Below, one piece after another: positions 25,627 to 37,206 of a DNA stretch of 64,000 nucleotides. The translations under genes were made by a program, and so were the position numbers. The stretch is from positions 7,750,001 through 7,814,000 of the forward strand of contig NC_087107.1 of assembly GCF_963855985.1 (NCBI RefSeq). Reading direction: 5' to 3'. Source of the stretch: Ostrinia nubilalis (lineage: Eukaryota > Arthropoda > Insecta > Lepidoptera > Crambidae). Under the pieces are notes generated by a model, which saw only the letters and a list, made by a program, of their open reading frames with translations, searched no databases and was not told the DNA's origin. Position 1 is the stretch's first letter; every line of letters starts with the position of its first letter.

Positions 25627-25760
25627 GCCGGCAAAAACACAAACACACACAACCACAGCAAAGTTTCCGATCGTAGCTACGGTGCTACGGCGCTACGGGC
25701 GTAGCGGGCTACGGGCGAGGCGAGACTGGACTACCCGCCCGTAGCGCCGTAGCGGTGGCT
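25627..25760. other. CpG-rich patch with a perfect 18-bp inverted repeat
   Basis: Repeated GCTACGG and GTAGCG words. GCTACGGCGCTACGGGCG (25684-25701) is the exact complement of 25736-25753 across 34 bases. On the minus strand the patch is followed by a donor-like ATCGTAAGT at about 25613, so a non-coding first exon or promoter is possible. A GC-rich transposon remnant is equally possible. Confidence 0.35.
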
Positions 25761-25794
25761 TGACTGAAAACGCTTGAGTGAAAACGCTTGCTGA

Positions 25795-26010
25795 AATAAT
25801 AATTATTACTGACGGGATCGCTACCATGTACTTAATTTTGAGTTTTTGCGAAACAAAGTAGACCTATATGTCTGCCCATAACATCTCACCAGCAAGTTTC
25901 CTCAGTTACTCCGTTACCATAGCGCTTGCAACAGTGCCGAAATATCGGAAACTCAAAATTAAAATTAAGGTAAGTACATGGTAGCAACCCCGTCAATAAT
26001 AACTATTATG
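25795..26010. mobile_element. MITE with GACGGG(G/A)T(T/C)GCTACCATGTACTT ends
   Basis: GACGGGATCGCTACCATGTA at the left and TACATGGTAGCAACCCCGTC at the right are inverted. AATAATAACT-type bases continue the inversion outward, and AAAATTAAGT-type bases inward. Confidence 0.6.
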
Positions 26011-26793
26011 TTATTGACCATGAAAGTTTAAAGCTTACTGAAATATAACGGCGTTGAAACGATTTCTGGAACAATCGAGGTTATTTTTATGGTTTTGTTG
26101 AAATAAACGAAAGCCAAATGGTTATATTGCTCTATAAAGATACGTTATCTAACAAGAGAGTGTCGAATTTGAAAATTAAGTAGAGACATTAGAGCTAGAA
26201 TAAAATTGCCGGCTCCTAATTAATTATGGAATTACATTTTGAAGTTGTATGGCCTAGTCTCAAAATTTGTTTATTTAGTTAAAATAGATTTATATGAGTC
26301 AATAATCTTACAGCTAGTGAAGGCTAAAACCACATTTGGATCTCAATGTAAAAGGTATGAATTATAATAATCACGGTAACACTTTCTTTCACAGTCCATT
26401 AACAATACCAGCTTTGTACACCTGATAAATAAACATTTCAGTATTTTTTCAAAATGACAAAATCGCTTGCAGGTAGACCACAGCCTCTTCCACGGCCTAC
26501 AGCCTAAGAGGAATGTCACGTGATCGATGAGCCTCCAAAGCTGTGGGGTGCTCGCTGTGATGATTTACGCGATGGAAGATAATTACTTACCTATACAAAA
26601 CATTGTTCTCTAAGTACGCATATAAATCACTTCTTCAAAACCTGAATCTCTCTGTAAAATTAATGAAAATATATATGTTACGTTCTCTTGACTTTTTTAC
26701 CTTAGTGCTTAGTATTATTGAAACCACATTCTAATTTTGATCAAGCCAAGTTATCTTCTTTATTTTATTGAGTGAGTTGTCGCCTTATGTGTG

Positions 26794-26992
26794 ACTAGCG
26801 GCCGCCCGCGACTTCGTAACTACGCGTGGATCCCGTTTTACCCCCTTAGGGGTGGAGTTTCGTAAAATCCTTTCTTAGCGGATGCCTACGTCATAACATC
26901 TATCTACCTGCATGCCAAATTTCAGCCCGATCCGTCCAGTGGTTTGGGCTGTGCGTTGATAGATGTCAGTCAGTCAGTCAACTTTGAGTTAC
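26794..26992 (-). repeat. CTAGT-ended dispersed repeat
   Basis: Reversed copy: ACTAGCGGCCGCCCGCGACT, then TTTACCCCCTTAGGGGTGGA, then a GTCA-repeat run at 26966-26980. Confidence 0.5.
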
Positions 26993-27119
26993 ATATATTT
27001 AGATGATGTCATCTATGGCTATGTGATGTGTGATGACTGCGGTCCTTTTAATCCTGCAATATCCAAACTAAAGTAGATGTAACACGTTACTCATATTAGT
27101 GATACTTAATTATACCCCA

Positions 27120-27192
27120 TCTAGGAATCGAAACCAGAACCTCCGAGTTGAGAGAGTCACATTGTTTTAACACTAGACCACGGGAATTCCAA
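27120..27192 (-). mobile_element. tRNA-headed SINE fragment
   Basis: On the minus strand CCGTGGTCTAGTGTTAAAAC (A box) and GGTTTCGATTCC (B box) lie about 35 bases apart. The tail was not identified. Confidence 0.45.
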
Positions 27193-27472
27193 ATGAATCC
27201 TATTTTGAATTGAATAATTAATTCAATGTCAAGTGACAATTAGTTAAATTAATATCACAGGCCATTCGGTGTATTAATTATTCATAATTACAATATTATT
27301 CCAATAATTACGTACATAATTTATTGGATAGCTGGCTGCTGCAATAATATGGAATGGTAACAATACCTCTAGTAATTAATTTGATTATGAGATAATTTGA
27401 AACATAACTCCATAGGATCTGTGCTAAATTAATATTATAAATTAAACAGTATAGAAATAACAAAGTTGTCTA

Positions 27473-27757
27473 CAGGGTGTTAGGTAAATGGGTATGAGCC
27501 GACACTAGCCCATGTTAACATGGGCATTTATATGGTATGGTGAAGTCAGAAATTTGATATTATCATTTTAATTTTTTTAATTTTCATACAAAATATTTTT
27601 TAACTCCGATTTGTATGAAAATTAAAATAATTAAAATTAAGATATCAATTTTCTGACTTCACCATACCACTTATATGACCATGTTAACATGAGCCGACAC
27701 TAGCCCATGTTAACATGGGCTAGTGTCGGCTCATATACCCATTTACTTAACACCCTG
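27473..27757. mobile_element. Fold-back MITE with TA target duplication
   Basis: CAGGGTGTTAGGTAAATGGG and its near-complement close the element, with TA at 27471-27472 and 27758-27759. The GAGCCGACACTAGCCCATGT block occurs inverted at both ends and once more internally, next to CATGTTAACATG palindromes. A long inner pair (GGTATGGTGAAGTCAGAAA) makes the whole 285 bp fold on itself. Confidence 0.75.
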
Positions 27758-27934
27758 TACTGTATAAAATTCGAAAAGGTAAGAAAATTCAGAGCTAAAT
27801 TTTGCAGGTAAAGTCGCACCTCACCGCCCAACGTAAACGTAGCGTACTCCTAACTAACATACACTATCAGGTACATTTATCTCTACAGGAGTATGACCCT
27901 CTCTAATTTACCGGAGACAAATGGAGGATTTGGA

Positions 27935-28144
27935 CTAAACTCCTGACGCTAGCCAGAAGTTAGGGAGACCTGAATTGTACGCATATTTATTGTCCCTTAT
28001 TCGCATTTTACGACATCTACGAGAAGAAGAACCCTTACCCATGTGACATGCAATAAATAATTTGAATTTGAATTTGAATTTGAATTTGAATTTGAATTTG
28101 AATTTGAATTTGAATTTGAATTTGAATTTGAATTTGAATTTGAA
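27935..28144 (+). mobile_element. LINE 3' tail ending in the TTTGAA repeat
   Basis: CGCATTTTACGACATCTACG followed by GAAGAACCCTTACCC and GACATGCAATAAATAA is the shape of common lepidopteran LINE 3' ends, whose tails are short tandem repeats. Only the last 130 bases or so are recognisable and no reverse-transcriptase frame remains. Confidence 0.45.
28061..28144 (+). repeat. Hexanucleotide microsatellite (TTTGAA)14
   Basis: Fourteen uninterrupted TTTGAA units follow GACATGCAATAAATAA. The simple KF and NS repeats in frames across it are not proteins. Confidence 0.95.
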
Positions 28145-28740
28145 GAGTGGCAGTGATCGCACTTTACTCTAAAGGTTCGAACAAACCAACGCGCGCAGCC
28201 TGCGTGCGCGATGGCGATGGCGATCAGTAGAATATCAGTTGTAGGATCGCGATCGTCATTAGTGCTCGAACCACCCAGCCATAAGTAAGTACACATAACT
28301 ACACCGAAATTTATCCAGGTTTAATTTATAGAGGCATCCTGTGTCACAGTAAAAAATACCAGGAATTTTATAGAGCAAATCGCCTTCGCTCGGTCATTGA
28401 TAACCGGACGGCCTGTTGGTTAAAACAAACAAAACGGCCATATAGTGAAAGTTAATAGTAAGATTAGTGCTTTAATTTGCACATTCTATTGTCATTTATT
28501 ACGGGTTTGTGAGTATTAATTGGGCTTGATGTTGGTTTATTACTCTGTCAAGCAAAAATTGGTGGATGAATTTGATAAAACTTAATAATTATTGTACATC
28601 AGATAACACGAGTAGGCTACGTTTATTAAATAATCAGTTAGACTACTTTTTATTCTACACTAACAAAGTCCTGTGACGCACAAACATTTTATTCTGATAA
28701 AATTGACACATGCATCACATTCCTCATTTAGAATGTGCGT

Positions 28741-28867
28741 TTAAGGCAAAGTTGCACCACCTAAACTGTAACAGTAACTATAACGATAACCGGTGCATTT
28801 TGTATGGAGTTTGACAGATTTTTGATGTTTGTTAAAGTTAAAGTACAATGGTGCAACCAGCCTTAAA
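28741..28867 (+). mobile_element. Family C MITE copy
   Basis: TTAAGGCAAAGTTGCACCAC and TGGTGCAACCAGCCTTAA are inverted ends; core GTTTGACAGATTTTTGATG. Confidence 0.6.
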
Positions 28868-30299
28868 CTACTAATTATCTTACTAATGTAAATTCCAACG
28901 TAAGTTGAATTTTGAATTTCGCGAGAATTGGGTTTTCGGAATGTTAGGCTTTCGAAAAGTTGAACCGTCCACTCGCCCCTACAATGTGCAAAATTGTCAT
29001 TTTTACTATGGAGATGTAGTTATTATTGTTTACTATAAATATTACTGCCCACGCCACATTACATATTCATGCCTTGTTACGTGTATTGGCACATTGTCTG
29101 ATGAAGTCGAACGTCTTGTTGCTAAACAGATTCCTGTGGTTATTAATTAATATGAAACAAGTAAGAAAATCGGGAAAGATAGAAGATTCAAGTGCTTTAG
29201 CACATTTGAAATTTACAGGAATTGTTTGTACTCGTAGTTTCCTAGTTTATGGTCAATTAAGTTATAAACTAAACCTTAAATAAGTAACATATTTTAAGCC
29301 TTAATTCATGAGGTTTTCAAGAATATTTACAAACTATTTAGGGTGTTTCATTACTCTGAGGACCCTAGCGGACAGATACACATCGCCGCTATGGAAGTGT
29401 CTTGTGCAGAGACTGATCACGGGGCCTTATCCACCCCCATGATGGTCCGTCTCTGCACAGGGTACAAGTTTTTTGAATTTATAATTGTTTGTGTGTATGT
29501 TTATTTTCGCACCCGTTTAATATGGACTTTTAAAAATTGTCTGAAATAAAGAATTTTTATTTTTTATTATTTTATTACTAAATACATAGCTTTATGTTAT
29601 TTACTACAAGTACTTCTTGGTATTACCTGTGGTATTACGAGTATACATCCCTTAGTGAAAACCCTTTGTTTTGTTTTCATTTATCTGTAACTACGCCGCA
29701 AGTTTCGTATGTCATCTCAATGTATTCAGTGCTGAATATACGTATACAACGTTACCCGTCACAACATCAAAGGACTACAATTTCACCGAAAAACAATTTC
29801 GGGGCGTCAAGTTTATATTAAAATAAAGACATTAATATGAAAATCCCTTCGCACTTCGAAGATTTAGGCGCAAAATAGTTGTAAACAAATCTATATTCAA
29901 AGACGAGTAAATTATTATTAATGTAAACTTCGTTGAACTGAAGTGTAACATTATACAGGGTCTATTGTATGTTGTTTATCCTCTCCTAACTTTTGATCAT
30001 TATAGGACAACCATATATCACTTGATAACTTGCTAATACAATGTCTACATTTGTCAACTTTGGCTTTATAAACTAAAGTGACTTGCTAACTTCTCCAACT
30101 ACTAAAGTTTGAATAATTTCATTCATAGTTTATGCAGAACAAGTTAACAATTACTCAACATTATAAAAGATGCTCGTATAATTTCTGCACATAACACCGC
30201 CTGAAAATAGTTGAAATTTCATACTGGGAACTCTGAATATTAAACTACAAATTCACAAACAATAATTAATTAATATTCCATTGGAATTAATTAAGGAAT
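28868..30299. other. No gene recognised; one short inverted pair
   Basis: GTGCAGAGAC near 29404 is repeated inverted as GTCTCTGCAC near 29448. Several plus-strand frames of 68-85 codons overlap one another and show no motif. Confidence 0.35.
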
Positions 30300-30480
30300 T
30301 CGTTAGGGGAATTGCGTATACGCGTTAATGCGTAAGCGGGGCTTAGTGCGGGGCGTGAGCGGGGCGTAGGCGGACATATCAAACGTAATTGAACTTCGAA
30401 GTTATAACAATGTGTCAGAACGCACATTTTTCCGCCTGTGTCAGTTTCAAAGCGGATTGTTGTGCTTTTGAAGAACATGG
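30300..30480. repeat. GC-rich stretch with GCGGGGCG words
   Basis: GCGGGGCTTAGTGCGGGGCG continues as GTGAGCGGGGCGTAGGCGG in an AT-rich setting. No inverted ends or frame were recognised. Confidence 0.35.
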
Positions 30481-30846
30481 AGGAAAAACAACGCGGTAAG
30501 CCCTGCTTTGAGCTTTGCGTGCGGCTACTTATGTAAGAGCATGTCCTTTACAATATTGTATGTTACACCACTTTGATAAAAACTTCTGCCCGCAGCTTCA
30601 CTCAAGCTTTTTCCGTGAATTGTAACATTCTATTTTATTAAAGCCTAACCTTGTTTTTTTCAATCTGAAAAAAAAGGAATCAACCAAATTGGTCCAACTA
30701 TTCTCTAGAAATGCTTCATCATACCTACTACTATCTTCGTATGTTGCAGTAAACGTATTTTCTCTAAATCATGTGAGTACTTAGGTACTTCTTCTATTAC
30801 AAATATATAAAAAAAACATTCTTGTCGTTTGTTACAAGATTTGACT

Positions 30847-31010
30847 CCCTGCAGACTACAGACTTTAATCGCCCGATAGTTGGGCCTAATTCTAATTTGT
30901 ACGAAGAATCGGCCGATCCAATGTGCGCACTTTCATACATGTCCTGTCCATACTGATTAACAGCCCGACCCAACTATCGGCCGACAAAAAGTCGGTGGTC
31001 TGCGCCTAGG
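30847..31010. mobile_element. Family D MITE copy
   Basis: Inverted ends of about 40 bases (CGCCCGATAGTTGGGCC at the left, CCCAACTATCGGCCGACA at the right). The core has TGTGCGCACTTTCATACATG, as in the copy at 5615. Confidence 0.65.
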
Positions 31011-31064
31011 CTAAGATTATTTGATACTGATCCTATATCTAAATACAATAACTCAAAGGTGACT

Positions 31065-31219
31065 GACTGACTGATTGACTGACTGACTGACAGAGTGATC
31101 TATCACAACGCACAGCCCAAACCATTGGACGGATCGGACAAAGAAAGGATTTTACGAAACTCCACTCCTAAGGGGATAAAACGGGATCCGCGCGTACGAA
31201 GTCGCGGGCGGCCGCTAGT
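31065..31219 (+). repeat. Dispersed repeat ending in a GC-rich hairpin and CTAGT
   Basis: A GACT-repeat start is followed by CACAGCCCAAACCATTGGAC, TTTACGAAACTCCACTCCTA and the end GTCGCGGGCGGCCGCTAGT. A short hairpin before CTAG resembles Helitron 3' ends, so a Lep1-like non-autonomous Helitron is possible. The class is not proven. Confidence 0.5.
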
Positions 31220-31462
31220 TACCGATATAAGATATTATAGTAATACACGTTACCAATAAACCAATATCGTCTCAATCCGCCGGTCGATTAAGCAACAATA
31301 AAGACGAGCGATATTGCTGGATTCCTTCCCGTAACCAGCTCATCCCAGGGTTCAAAGGCGGGCTTTGAACCCGTGAACCGTCTAATTGTGATGAAGTAAT
31401 CATTCACCTCGGATACAGAGTACGCATTCGCAGTTGGACTATATTAATTTTCATCTACACAT

Positions 31463-31593
31463 TTAGGCTGAGTTGCACCACCTAACTTAAACTGTAATTT
31501 TAACCATAAGCGGCGTATTTTGTATGGAGTTTGATAGATTTTTGACGTTTGTTAAAGTCTAAAGCACCATCTTATGGTGCAACCCAGCCTAAA
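31463..31593 (+). mobile_element. Family C MITE, complete copy
   Basis: TTTAGGCTGAGTTGCACCA at the left and TGGTGCAACCCAGCCTAAA at the right are inverted ends. The core has GTTTGATAGATTTTTGACG. Confidence 0.65.
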
Positions 31594-31627
31594 TTGTTAG
31601 AAAATTAAAGTACCTACCTAAGTTCTT

Positions 31628-31732
31628 TATCGACAACGAGGGAGCTGATCAGGTCGAAGGTGGAAGTGAGCTTCATCCGGAATCCTCAACCACAGAGCAA
31701 CTGACGATCTTACCTCTAACTGCCAAAATTTT
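31628..31732. mobile_element. SINE-related fragment
   Basis: GAGCTTCATCCGGAATCCTC and TTACCTCTAACTGCCAAAAT match the block at 38610-38755. Confidence 0.4.
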
Positions 31733-32359
31733 TAGTGGAAAAAAATGGGTAATTGGAAATAAGAAACCACAACTCTGCCAATTTATTTACTGATAACAAT
31801 TGAAATGGAACTGGTAGACTTCGATATCCATCTTACTATATCATTTTCCAAATCTAGATCTAAAACTTTACGATTTAAAACTAAAAGCTTTTTCCTTTAA
31901 AATCTAAGTTTAAATTATTCTGCTGCATTTTCCAGTCTGTGTATTTCTCACTGGCCGACTGCCAAATCTTTTCTACAAGTAAGCAGAGGAAACAAAAGGC
32001 GTAGTTCTAGCCCCTAAAAAACAGTTCCTTTGCTTTATTGGCTGAGGAAATTGTTTATAACTTGTATTTTCCCATGAAATAACACATTTCAAGAACATTT
32101 TTCGTCCATTTTTGGTACTAAAATTCCGGGGATTATGTGACTAATGCGTTGGAATTAGTTTAAATGATTTATGTTCAGAAAAATGTATAATGCCCATGCA
32201 TATCACTCTCATTAAATATTGGATTACCACAGGATTCGAAGCCACAACTACAACTCGCTTTGTATATCTACCTACATCATCTACAATGTCATTAATAACC
32301 TAGAGGAGATTGGTTTACTCCCGAATCCTTGTATTTCTTGACTGAAGAATGATAACCAT

Positions 32360-32459
32360 CTTTCTTTAACTTAACAAACGTCAAAAATCTGTCAAAATCC
32401 ATACAAAAACACCGGTTATCGTTATAGTTACGTACCGTTAAAGTTGATGTGGTGCAACT
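32360..32459 (-). mobile_element. Family C MITE copy, reversed
   Basis: It contains AAACGTCAAAAATCTGTCAA and ends GTGGTGCAACT, the reverse of copies at 28741, 31463 and 33263. The last few terminal bases are missing. Confidence 0.55.
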
Positions 32460-32461
32460 GC

Positions 32462-32530
32462 CGCCCGTATTCGTCACCCTGTGCGTCCACACGCACTGTG
32501 AGACCTCATAGTAATGTTTGAGAACACAGG
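32462..32530. mobile_element. Family A MITE with internal deletion, next to a family C copy
   Basis: The left end CGCCCGTATTC is joined straight to GTCACCCTGTGCGTCCAC, so the left half of the core is gone. It sits exactly where the terminal bases of the reversed family C copy (32360-32459) should be. Confidence 0.5.
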
Positions 32531-33127
32531 CTTGAGGCTAAGACTACGAGTTTTTTTTTTAAATACAGTCATCCGACTTGACTTTGACTTTGAAAATGAA
32601 ATTAGCCAAAAATTCTCGAGCTGTAGCACTACATTTTCTCGTTACAAAAACATCTTTATGGTGCAGATAATAAAAGTTAATAAGATTTGTTATCTGGCTC
32701 AACATTAACGTTAATTTTAATATAATCTCGGAACCCGTCGCACGACACAAGAAAATTACTCAGCTTACACGACAATTATATTAAATTGGAATTTAATTAC
32801 AACTCTGTTGTGTTTTCGCAATTTAGATTAATTGAAATGTCTATGAAAATACTCTATCATATGCTGCTCTCGTAGGTAACTTTTTTTTTCTTTCACCTGG
32901 TATACTTATAAATTGCACTTATCATGTTTGATCATCTATTCATCATCATCATCGTCATGATCAAGTCATTTGGTCTCCACAGCAAGAGGACGGTCCTCTC
33001 TGATTTTGCAGTAGCAAATGAAGGATTTGGCCTTCACTCCCCAAGCTCTACAGACGGGTTGATCATCTATGTATATGCTGAAGATAGTTTGCAAAAATAC
33101 ATAGTCATAATGCACAGTTCCCCCACT

Positions 33128-33258
33128 AGGTAGACCTACGATCTGGTGAAGGTCGCGGAAAGTACCTGGATGCGGGCAGCGCAAGACCGGTCGTTATGAA
33201 ATCCTTGGGGGAGGCCTTTGTCCAGCAGTGGACGTCATTTGGCTGAAACTAACGAATG
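33128..33258 (+). mobile_element. RTE-type retrotransposon tail, second subfamily
   Basis: The stretch encodes remnants of a WTDDLVKVAG-like and EAFVQQWTSFG end followed by a stop. It differs from the intact RTE at about one base in five. Five-prime truncated. Confidence 0.6.
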
Positions 33259-33262
33259 CACA

Positions 33263-33381
33263 TTTAGGCTGAGTGGCACCACCTAACTTTGTCCGTAACT
33301 GTAACGATAACTGGTGCCTTTTGTGTGGAGTTTGACAGATTTTTGATGTTTGATAAAGTTAAATTAAGATGGTGCCTTAGG
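33263..33381 (+). mobile_element. Family C MITE copy
   Basis: TTTAGGCTGAGTGGCACCAC at the left, with a core TTTGACAGATTTTTGATGTT and a degraded right end. It follows directly behind an RTE tail. Confidence 0.55.
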
Positions 33382-33699
33382 TCTGAAATAACAAGCTTCA
33401 TTGATTAGGTATGTATTTATCAGTACTGAAGGCCGCACAAGCAAAACAAATTGACAAACATCTCATTTAGTATTCTAAACAACATCGATGGCTTTGGAAA
33501 ATTTCAATGACAGCGCCAAGAAAATATAATATTTACTTCGTCTGCATTTAAGCTATTATTTCAATTAAGTCGGTCACAAACAAACCGACAAACAGGCTGG
33601 AGTTTTATAATAATAAACCCATTTTCACAAAAAAAATCCTTCAAAGTATAGTTTTATTAATTTTCTTTACAATTCAATTTAGGGCTTATATAAAAGCGA

Positions 33700-33822
33700 A
33701 AGTTCACTGTCACTGATTAACTGACTGACTCATCACGAAATCTCAGAAACCTCAAACTTGAATTGTGGCAGGTAGGTTCCTTAGGCTGAAGACATCCACT
33801 GAGAACCGATTTTACGAAAATA
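33700..33822 (+). repeat. Fragment of the CTAGT-ended dispersed repeat
   Basis: It carries GAAAGTTCACTGTCACTGAT, CATCACGAAATCTCAGAAAC and GATTTTACGAAAA, as in the copy at 14200-14393, but lacks the GC-rich end. Confidence 0.45.
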
Positions 33823-34824
33823 ATTTGATTATGGAACAGTGGTTTTGTTAAGAAGTAGGTAGTTTATCATATACTAATAAACTTACTCGTAATTGCTTGT
33901 AGTCATTATGCATTAATACATACCTACGGACCTTCCTAATATCTCGGTCTCAGTCCTATTCGTTGGCGAAATACCTACACTGTTTTTCCTAAATCTTGAT
34001 GTTGCTTTCAAACAGTCGTTTGTGTAATAAGGCGTAATGGCACTGCGTAGCGCGAGGCCGCATCCATCACCGCGCACCTGTAGGAAGACGTGATGCTCAT
34101 CTGAAATGACTTCTTTCTGTAAGCTGGAGGCTTGATATCTTATTAATATTGTTTGCTTTTATATTTTTAATCTTGCTTTTGTATGTACAGTCGACAAAAT
34201 CGTTTACTTTTTGCAATAATTAGGCTTTAAAAAGTGCTTTTAAAAAGTCTATTTATTACTAAAGTAATACTAGACGTAAGACGGTTAAAACCCTACAACT
34301 GCTTCGGGAAATTACGAGTAAATGGGCAAATGCTGAGAAGAAACAGCGCAAGAAACATTATGCAAAACAAACAGCATGCAAAATATTAAAATAATGTACA
34401 CATTCCAAATGGTTACAAATAAAATTAAGGAGGATAAAAGATTTGAAAATTTAGGGAACGAATTCGGGGGCATTCACTAGTCACGTACTTAGGTACCTAA
34501 CTAGCGGCATTATCAAGCTAAACAATGTTATCTTATGCAATTGTGATAAGTGCTATTTTTGCAATAAAATTTTCAAATTCTAACTTGGGTCTCGTTGAAT
34601 GTACTCGTACATACGAAAGTTCTTCGGAAAAGTAGAGAACATGTGTAGCAATTTATGGCATAATCAAAACTCCATAATTTTACACGTGGAGGTAAAACTT
34701 CATGCTGTATCAACTTGAGCCCGCTCATATTAATAGGGGGTCGATTCTTTGATAACTACAGTTAATATATTAATAAATACTTAATCTAGGACATTATTTA
34801 CTACGCTGAAGGTGACTGATGACG

Positions 34825-34932
34825 CCCGCACCATCAATCCTTAATTTTTAAGTGACCCCTATTGGTAGTCTTATTATAAATTTTGTTTTCATATGGGTCA
34901 CTTAAAAATTAGGGATTGATGGTGAAAACGGG
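34825..34932. mobile_element. Hairpin MITE with about 34-bp inverted ends
   Basis: ACCATCAATCCTTAATTTTT with AAGTGACCC pairs with GGGTCACTTAAAAATTAGGG and ATTGATGGT. A one-armed copy occurs at 8336-8397, with the same ATTAATTTTGTTTTCATA approach. Confidence 0.65.
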
Positions 34933-35600
34933 TATTGAGTTTCTTTCGCCACTTCTTCTCAGCATCAGCCCGTATGTTGTTCCGAAGTCTTGACCTACAT
35001 TGAAATGGGATATTTGGGTGCCCTAATAAAGGCTCACGTACCTACCTATAAATATTTTGATTTTGATTATGCAAAAAGCAAGGTTCACTTTCGTACCGTT
35101 TTCTTTGTTTTAATTTGGCTTGATTTTTTGGAATTTACAGGACTCTACCTCTCATTTTCTGAATGAGAAATCGACTGATCCATCAATGAGCTTTACATGG
35201 ACTTTTTAATCAAAATTGTATTAAGAGAATCGACACCTTGTTTACTTTCTTTCATGGTAGATAAGCTCAGGGATAAATTCTTACACGTGGAGGTGGAAGC
35301 TGGTTGTTTTTTGATGACCTTTATAGAATAGACAATTACATTGTAAAAACACTAACTAGATTCCGAGCTGGGATTTGGAGTTAGTTATTTTTGCATTACA
35401 CGTGGTAAAACTAGTATGCTTTTCATGAAGGTGAACTAAAAGGTTAATGTTATTCTTTTTCTTGAGGAAGATTTTCTTTAACTGCTTCTATTATTTGGAT
35501 TGTAACAACCAAGCCAGAATTTATGGACCACCTTTTAGAGACATGCCTACCGAAGTACCAACCAAAACGGCTAGTTAATTCAACCAAACTATAACAATAA

Positions 35601-35634
35601 TGTAACCAAACTATAACAGCTATAGTTTGGTTAC
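35601..35634. repeat. Short palindrome of a TATAGTTTGGTTAC word
   Basis: GTAACCAAACTATA and its complement face each other across five bases; a third partial copy lies 20 bases upstream. No larger element was recognised. Confidence 0.45.
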
Positions 35635-36129
35635 AACATTATAAGCTTGATTTGCTGAACAATAAACACATTGTTATGTAATCGAACCCAAAACATTTCA
35701 GTCAAGAGTCAAACTCTCCAATTACCCGAAGAAATACTGTCTCTTATAAAAAGTACGATACAAGCTAGAACAGTATATGCAGATATCACTTTTCCGAGTT
35801 AACTCGTCTTTTTCAACATGGCAGATTTCCCTTGATCCGATTGGATGATAAAAAACTTATAAAAGTTTCGAGAGTCGCCTCTTTTTTGCGTAAAATCAAT
35901 TTCCAGTAACTTCGTTCAACTTTTGGGTTGCCCTGTTAAATAAAAGTTTATTGGGTTAGGTACTACATTATTAAAGGACCTTTCATTTACACCTTTTCGT
36001 GTTCAAAGAGTGAAAATAACGAATCTGTTTAACTGAATTAAGTTTTAATTAGTTTGGGTTTGTATGTTTCTAAAATTACAGTGGCCTGAAAATAGGGTAA
36101 GTAGGTATTTCACGATATTTTAATAAGCT

Positions 36130-36362
36130 TTCATGTGAATTATTTTGACTGGCTTTTGCTTACGTAAATTTTGGTTTTATCGAGCGCGTCCCCTATTCAA
36201 AAATCAAATATATCTTACCTGGGTCTCACTCAATTTATCGCACTCTCATAATACCAAATTTCATATCATTTGGTTCAGTGGTTTAAGCGTGAAAAATAAC
36301 ACACATCCATCCAGACACCCGACCATTCAGCTATCCTATAATATTATTAAAGTAGGATCATT
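36130..36362 (-). repeat. Degraded dispersed repeat ending in ATAATATTA
   Basis: CCAAATTTCATATCATTTGG, TCAGTGGTTTAAGCGTGAAA and the final ATAATATTATTAAAGTAGGA match the 24419-24640 repeat, with more decay. Confidence 0.4.
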
Positions 36363-36740
36363 GTAAGATTTTTTATGCAAAATAAGACAGGTATTATGTG
36401 AGATGCTGTTTGATGATACTTGCCCCGTAAAATAAGATGGGATTTTAAGTATCGATTGAGCTCACTTTACAGACACCCTGTATCGCAGTTCTGAACCCTG
36501 CAGCGATAATGCCAGCTATAACCCTGTAGGTCGCAACAGAAGTAGCCCGTGAGCGTTCCAGTCCATTATTTTAAGAGTCCAAACCACGGTTTTGCTACAG
36601 TGCAATGCAATCAATATTTATGCACTTTGTTCAACACGAAAAACCCATTTCATAAAGTTTAATAGCAATAATGATTGCAGCATAGGATACAAAATAATGA
36701 TAAAGTAATCTTACATAATTTCTCTTTAAAGGTCCACTTT

Positions 36741-36875
36741 TTTATCCACAACGAGGAAGCTCTTGGCCTGTATCTCACCTGATGGTAAGTGATGAACAGA
36801 AAAATCTGCTCCCACTGGGCATCGAACCCGGGACCTCTGCGTCTGAAGCAGGTGGTCTTACCACTAGACCAGGGT
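36741..36875 (-). mobile_element. tRNA-headed SINE
   Basis: On the minus strand it opens TGGTCTAGTGGTAAGACCAC (A box), has a B box in CCCGGGTTCGATGCCC, and ends CATCAGGTGAGATACAGGCC through TTCCTCGTTGTGGATAAAAA. Head and tail are both present, so it is close to complete. Related pieces lie at 43895 and 57878. Confidence 0.7.
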
Positions 36876-37111
36876 TTCCCAATTTTTCTTTCCCAAGGAA
36901 CCCTAATTGATTATACTTTTCCTAGCGGAACCCCCGTACTACTCCGCCCGCACGCCCTGCCCCTCCCTTATGCGTAAACAAGTCGGTGCGCGCGAACAAC
37001 GTCGGTCACGAAACGTGGGATAATATTTTTTACGGAACCCTTGCAGCCTTTCCACGGAACCCCAGGGTTCCGCGGACCACCTTTCGGGAACCGCTGCACT
37101 AGACCACAGAG

Positions 37112-37206
37112 GCGGCAGCCACAGGACATCCACTGCTGAACATAGGCCACCGCCAATGATTCCATATTGACCGGTTGATATACCTACATCCAGCACCGTT
37201 TTGCCA
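37112..37206 (-). mobile_element. RTE retrotransposon tail fragment
   Basis: ACATCCACTGCTGAACATAG and the following bases match the end of the intact RTE at 39430-39530, with substitutions. It lacks the CAT repeat and sits behind a SINE-like block. Confidence 0.6.

Noticed and set aside
28000..28300. Protein with KF or NS repeats
   Set aside because: It is the translation of a (TTTGAA)n microsatellite.
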